Shown in pieces: positions 40,811 to 44,264 of a DNA stretch of 44,264 nucleotides. The stretch lies in assembly GCA_050951505.1 (NCBI GenBank), contig JBMNJE010000007.1, positions 1 to 44,264 of the forward strand. Direction: 5' to 3'. A program made the position numbers and the translations under genes. Position 1 is the stretch's first letter; the number at the start of each line of letters is the position of its first letter. Origin of the DNA: DUOA01 sp012839095. GTDB taxonomy: Bacteria; Bacillota; Clostridia; Caldicoprobacterales; DTU083. The notes under the pieces were generated by a model. It was not told the origin of the DNA. It worked only from the letters and a program-made list of their open reading frames with translations, and did not search any database.

Positions 40811-41543
40811 CTATTTTATATCCTCCAGGGGCTCAGGCACATGTCCCATCCGGAGCCTGGGCCCGTCTGTGGGAGCTGCCCATTTCACAGCATTTGTGAT
40901 TACTTTCTGGATATCCGGCTGGTGGTAAACGGGGAAGGTTTCATGCCCCGGCCGGAAGTAGAATATTTTACCCTTTCCCCTGTTATAGCAGCAGCCGCTT
41001 CGGAAGACCTCTCCGCCGGCAAACCAGCTTATAAATACCAGGGTATCGGGGGCCGGAATATCGAAGCGTTCCCCATACATTTCCTCCCGGGGAATTTCAA
41101 TATATTCGTCTATGCCCTCCACTATTGGGTGTCCCGGCTCCACTACCCAGAGTCTTTCCTTTTCCCCTATCTCCCGCCATTTAAGGTCACATTCCGTGCC
41201 CATCAGCCTGCGGAATATCTTGGAGAAATGCCCGGAATGCAGCACAATAAGGCCCATGCCTTCAAGTACCCTCTTATGTACCTTTTCCACTATTTCATCA
41301 CTAACCTCATGGTGGGCCATATGCCCCCACCAAATCATAACATCGGTGGAGCTCAAGTACTTCGTCTGTCAGGCCATGTTCAGGCTCGTCCAGGGTAGCG
41401 GTAGCTGCTTCAACGCCCTCCTGCTTATTCAAGAAATCTGCTATAGTACCATGAATTCCATTGGGGTAAACTTTCTTTATGGCTTCACTTTCCCTTTCAT
41501 GCCGGAATTCATTCCAAACGGTAACCCGGATAGTTTTGCTCAC
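40811..41543 (-). pseudogene. ThuA-like protein with one frameshift
   Basis: ThuA (trehalose-utilisation) family of flavodoxin/class-I-glutaminase-like fold. The 5' piece reads IRVTVWNEFRHERESEAIKK...GIHGTIADFL and ends in LTDEVLELHRCYD; the 3' piece continues the family as SSTDVMIWWGHMAHHEVSDE, GLIVLHSGHFSKIFRRLMG and ending VKWAAP. Removing one G near 41354 joins them as DEVLSSTDVM and gives about 243 residues, the normal size. Start: GTG at 41543, 8 bases after TTGGAGG. ThuA-like proteins sit in sugar-degradation loci (keto-sugar handling is suspected). It lies convergent with the URO-D-like gene at the end of the fucose locus. Confidence 0.85.
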
Positions 41544-41678
41544 AGAAAATGCCTCCAATCAATATGAATTGCTTTTGATTGTAGTTTAACACAGGAATTT
41601 CCAGCTGTAAACCGCAGCAAATGCTATATATGGTAATTTTGCTCATTGTCAGATATAATGGACAGGTAATCATTTAAG

Positions 41679-42401
41679 GTGGTGAGCGCTATCAGGAGAT
41701 TTAAGATTAACTGGAGAAATCTTGTTTTCTGGGCCGTATTTCTGACACTGGCCTTTTCACTTGTCTTTGTTCTCATAATGTTAATCAGGGCACCGGATGA
41801 GCCGGAAGCAGTTTTCCCTGAAGCCCGGACAAAAAGCGATTACGGCCTTATGCTGCTGCAATGCCTTCTGGGCCTTGCTGCCATGTTTCTGCCAGCCCTT
41901 CTTGAACACAGAATCAAGGTTGTTATACCATCAAGAATGCTGATTGCCTACGTTCTTTTTCTGTATGGAGCCATATACCTGGGGGAAGTGCGTAATTTTT
42001 ATCACCGGATACCCCACTGGGATAACATTCTGCATATGTTCAGCGGCGGGATGCTGGGAGCACTGGGCTACTCGGTAGTAATAATTCTGAATAAGACCGG
42101 AAAGGCCCCCATGAACTTAAGCCCCTTCTTTGTTGCACTTTTCTCATTCTGCTTTGCTGTTACCATGGGCGTTATGTGGGAGATATATGAGTTTACCTTC
42201 GACGGCCTCTTAGGCCTTAATATGCAGAAGTTCCTGCTGGAGGACGGCACTCCGCTTATAGGAAGGGAAGCTGTCACGGATACCATGTACGACCTTATAG
42301 TCGATTGCATCGGAGCACTTATAATGTCGGTGTTTGGCTACATATCACTCAAGCATGAAAAAGGATGGCTGGATCGGCTGCTGCTGAGAAAAAGGGCATG
42401 A
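41679..42401 (+). CDS. DUF2238/YjdF-like membrane protein
   Basis: Membrane protein of about 240 residues with six predicted spans. Recognisable features are HWDNILHMFSGGMLGALGY, WEIYEFTFD and DTMYDLIVDCIGALIM, the HxDxxxH...WExxE...DxxxD pattern of DUF2238 membrane proteins; the conserved acidic and His residues suggest metal binding or catalysis in the membrane. Function unknown. The start is uncertain: the GTG codons at 41679 and 41682 lie inside the AAGGTGG ribosome site, and the codon 7-8 bases after that site is ATC. TATAAT at 41654-41659 may be its -10 box. Confidence 0.8.
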   Translation: MVSAIRRFKINWRNLVFWAVFLTLAFSLVFVLIMLIRAPDEPEAVFPEARTKSDYGLMLLQCLLGLAAMFLPALLEHRIKVVIPSRMLIAYVLFLYGAIYLGEVRNFYHRIPHWDNILHMFSGGMLGALGYSVVIILNKTGKAPMNLSPFFVALFSFCFAVTMGVMWEIYEFTFDGLLGLNMQKFLLEDGTPLIGREAVTDTMYDLIVDCIGALIMSVFGYISLKHEKGWLDRLLLRKRA

Positions 42402-42403
42402 GG

Positions 42404-42440
42404 AAAAGCTCTGAAAGCAGCAGATAAGCTGCCTTCAGAG
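42404..42440 (-). terminator. Terminator between convergent genes
   Basis: A 13-bp stem, CTCTGAAAGCAGC (42409-42421) with GCTGCCTTCAGAG (42428-42440), loop AGATAA. On the minus strand it is followed by CTTTTCC, ending the ferritin-like gene. On the plus strand it may also slow the membrane-protein transcript. Confidence 0.8.
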
Positions 42441-42445
42441 ACCGG

Positions 42446-43096
42446 CTACTTCTTGGGCTTGCATTTTTCTCCGCAATCATTTTTGGAAAAGAGATAATTC
42501 AGTTTCTGTGCATGCTTTTGTTCATCGGTGATGATTTCCACCAGCATATTGATATGTCTTCTGTTTTGCATTGCGTAAAGTACCCTTCTGTATCTGTCGG
42601 CAGCAGCCAGTTCCTCGAAAATTGCCTCCTGCAGCCCTTCGCAGCAGGTCTTGGGCATTTTTCCTTTGTCATTGTGGGCCTTGGGCAGTATCTGTCCGGT
42701 TAACTCACAATAAATAGTCCTGAAAAGCTGGGCATGCTTTCGCTCATCTGCAATGATGCCCTCGAAAATTCCCTTGTCTTCCTTATCGCACAGTTTCATC
42801 ATGGCTTCATAGAACTTCTCGTCCCCTGCCTCTCCCATTACCGCTTCTTCTATAAGCTGCAGAGCCTTTTCCAGGTTGGCAGGCCAGGTATAGTAGTCCT
42901 TGTCAGGCTGAGGGCAAACCACCGGCGGCGGTTCCGGCATGGGCGGCATGGGTGGCTGCGGCTTGGGCGGCGGCATGGGCGGCATAGGCGGCATGGGCAT
43001 TTCTCTCATGGTATTCCAGGAATAGGGTTCGTTCCAATAATCCACGCATTCCCGGGCGGGTATATGATAGATATAGGGATCATCATAATATGCCAT
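42446..43096 (-). CDS. Ferritin-like protein with a Pro/Met-rich N-terminus
   Basis: Protein of 216 residues from the ATG at 43096 (AAGGAGG 9 bases before). Residues 1-60 carry Tyr/Trp-rich then Pro/Met-rich low-complexity sequence (MPMPPMPPMPPPKPQPPMPP). Residues 65-205 form a four-helix ferritin-like/rubrerythrin-like bundle, with repeats of the iron-binding pattern: EEAVMGEAGDEKFYEAM with ADERKHAQLF, and EELAAADRYRRVLY with TDEQKHAQKL. A Cys-rich tail (NDCGEKCKPKK) follows. Such proteins are found in spore-forming Clostridia as spore-coat or redox-related ferritin-like proteins; a role here is inferred. Confidence 0.83.
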   Translation of the reverse strand: MAYYDDPYIYHIPARECVDYWNEPYSWNTMREMPMPPMPPMPPPKPQPPMPPMPEPPPVVCPQPDKDYYTWPANLEKALQLIEEAVMGEAGDEKFYEAMMKLCDKEDKGIFEGIIADERKHAQLFRTIYCELTGQILPKAHNDKGKMPKTCCEGLQEAIFEELAAADRYRRVLYAMQNRRHINMLVEIITDEQKHAQKLNYLFSKNDCGEKCKPKK

Positions 43097-43530
43097 ATGG
43101 CAGAGCCTCCTTATAAACATATCTTCTCATACCATACTATGCATATTGATAAAAATAGTTATAGCTCTTATATAATTTGGTATATGGGAACTATGCACGG
43201 GAGGTTTTGACGCGGTGATGTAATAAAATATTTCAAATTTAAGGAGGATTCTTCTAAATTATGTAGAATATTAATATCTTACGTGCAAAAAAGGAATTAG
43301 TCGGATGGTTTGCCTGTTATAGGGAATAATAGTGCTGTATAGATTAAATATGTATTTGATAATCGGAAAAGTTACATTTATGAAGAAAAGATGTCTAAAA
43401 GATTCCAAAGCGGGTATAATTCTTGTAACAGTGTCCAAATACAGTATATTGGGAATTGAAGATACCTGAAATATCCAATATACTGTGTTATAAAAATACA
43501 TAATAATAAAAAATATAGGAGGGTGTATTC
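43097..43530. other. Intergenic region, ferritin-like gene to pilin
   Basis: 434 bases without a gene. It holds the leaders of two divergent genes, a possible -10 (TATAAT 43415-43420) for the pilin without a good -35 box, an orphan AAGGAGG at 43242-43248 followed by ATG-TAG (a dead start), and the inverted repeat at 43441-43486. Confidence 0.5.
43441..43486 (+). repeat. 12-bp inverted repeat in the pilin leader
   Basis: ACAGTATATTGG (43441-43452) and CCAATATACTGT (43475-43486) are perfect reverse complements with a 22-base loop, 44 bases before the pilin ATG. No U-run follows, so it is a leader hairpin or an operator rather than a terminator. Confidence 0.6.
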
Positions 43531-43940
43531 ATGAACAAAATTTTTAGGAAAAAGCTTAATAAGAAAGGTTTTACTCTTATCGAACTGATTGTTGTTATTG
43601 CTATTTTGGGGATTTTGGCGGTTATTGCTATTCCGAGGTTTACCGTGGTATGAGACAGAATGCTAACTTGAAGGCTATCACATCCAACTTGGTTAACATT
43701 CAAAAGGCAGCAGAGATGGTTGCAGCAGAGAAGAACATGCCAATTACAAATGTTAATGATGAAGATGGTAATGGAGATGTTTTTAATGCTTTGGGTAATT
43801 GGCCTAAAGGTCCTGGTAGTGTTAAATATTCTGTATCAGGCGGAGAAGCAATTGCTACCTTGGGAGAAAATAAACCTCCATTGCCAGAAGAATATAAAGA
43901 CGCAACCAAAATATCCTATACTGAAGTTGCATCCCAATAA
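43531..43940 (+). pseudogene. Type IV pilin, frameshifted
   Basis: A prepilin: basic leader MNKIFRKKLNKKG, then FTLIELIVVIAILGILAVIA (class III cleavage after Gly13, Glu5 of the mature pilin present), then IPRFT. The reading frame ends at TGA (43651) after TVV. The next frame, starting ATG at 43650, continues as a pilin: MRQNANLKAITSNLVNIQKA then a short variable region ending YTEVASQ. One missing base or two extra bases near 43645-43650 would join them (about 136 residues). AGGAGGG precedes the ATG. A terminator follows, and then an O-antigen-ligase-like gene, so this is a minor or major pilin of a Gram-positive type IV pilus or pseudopilus. It may be a real break or an assembly error. Confidence 0.82.
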
Positions 43941-43971
43941 TATTCTATATATTAAATATAGCTTGAAAACG

Positions 43972-44002
43972 AAGAGTCAACCCTATGGTTGACTCTTTAT
44001 TC
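43972..44002 (+). terminator. Terminator after the pilin
   Basis: AAGAGTCAACC (43972-43982) pairs perfectly with GGTTGACTCTT (43987-43997), loop CTAT, followed by TATTCT. Confidence 0.82.
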
Positions 44003-44053
44003 TACATTCTGATACAACTCATTTTATAGTACCTTATCAAATTCGGAGGGATT

Positions 44054-44264
44054 ATGAAACTGGATAAAATAATAACAAACGCAATGGTTGCCATTACATG
44101 CTTTGCACCATTGATCATAACTCCATTTGCTTACGATCATTTCTACTATCCCAAAATTCTATTTATTTATGTAGTCTTGGCATATATCGGAAATCATACT
44201 TTGCTAAGCAGAAAGAAAACAAAACCATTAAGAATGACAGATACCAGCGATAAAACCATCGGGA
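44054..44264 (+). CDS. Membrane protein, N-terminal part (O-antigen ligase-like?)
   Basis: Cut by the window edge; 70 codons seen. It starts MKLDKIITNAMVAITCFAPL then IITPFAYDHFYYPKILFIY, two hydrophobic segments with a Tyr-rich loop, followed by a basic, charged stretch (LLSRKKTKPLRM). GGAGGG stands 4 bases before the ATG. The N-terminus resembles the large O-antigen-ligase/TPR membrane proteins that follow type IV pilin genes in Clostridia, but too little is present to be sure. Confidence 0.7.
   Translation, partial: MKLDKIITNAMVAITCFAPLIITPFAYDHFYYPKILFIYVVLAYIGNHTLLSRKKTKPLRMTDTSDKTIG

Noticed and set aside
43290..43320. GGCAAACCATCCGA on the minus strand, resembling the start of a GEMM riboswitch
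   Set aside because: The rest of the GEMM core (GCAAAGC and second hairpin) is missing and the element points away from the pilin.

Overview
The window looks like a chromosomal segment of a fermentative, probably spore-forming and anaerobic Clostridia member (Firmicutes). The evidence is strong GGAGG-type ribosome sites, TTGACA/TATAAT promoters, a CcpA-type cre site, mazEF of the ndoAI-ndoA type, a YitT protein, an electron-bifurcating lactate dehydrogenase operon, Lpl-type sugar ABC transporters, a GEMM-I c-di-GMP riboswitch and a Gram-positive type IV pilin. Most genes are on the minus strand. No rRNA, tRNA, CRISPR array, phage or intact insertion sequence was seen.

Layout. 0-2.2 kb: an EAL-PilZ c-di-GMP protein behind its own c-di-GMP-I riboswitch, then a gene remnant. 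2.2-6.2 kb: an operon SDR (UxuB-like) - LarA-superfamily enzyme - gnd behind a strong promoter with a cre site, which reads as an aldonate (gluconate/mannonate) module. 6.2-13.8 kb: housekeeping and small genes (membrane protein, yitT, mazEF, nnr, acpS with an 11-residue repeat tail, PIG-L deacetylase, aroC) and, in the gap at 11.2-11.6 kb, an unlisted type I toxin-antitoxin locus: a 29-residue holin-like toxin with a convergent antisense RNA. 13.8-18.4 kb: a zinc-ADH remnant, then lctD-lctC-lctB with a GntR/FCD regulator, matching the Acetobacterium-type bifurcating lactate dehydrogenase. 18.4-19.3 kb: a belt of three gene fragments.

19.3-31.5 kb: a carbohydrate operon (two permeases, lipoprotein, AraA-like isomerase, an unrecognised 832-residue protein, a 1007-residue glycoside hydrolase) divergent from an AraC regulator. 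31.6-34.5 kb: a HEPN-MNT pair, a peptidoglycan-binding miniprotein, a UgtP-like glycosyltransferase and a small hydrophobic repeat protein. 34.6-41.6 kb: a second sugar locus (L-fucose isomerase, a frameshifted glycosidase, a LacI regulator with two matching palindromic operators, a URO-D family protein, a frameshifted ThuA). 41.7-44.3 kb: a membrane protein, a Pro/Met-rich ferritin-like protein, a frameshifted type IV pilin and the start of a membrane protein cut by the window edge.

Two themes stand out. First, several otherwise good genes carry single-base frameshifts (lctD C-terminus, glycosidase twice, ThuA, pilin). Either the locus is decaying or the assembly has indel errors, and this should be settled before reading biology into the breaks. 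Second, the most novel-looking pieces are the compact type I toxin-antitoxin locus and the LarA-SDR-gnd operon, in which the LarA homologue keeps the nickel-pincer spacing but sits in sugar-acid rather than lactate context.
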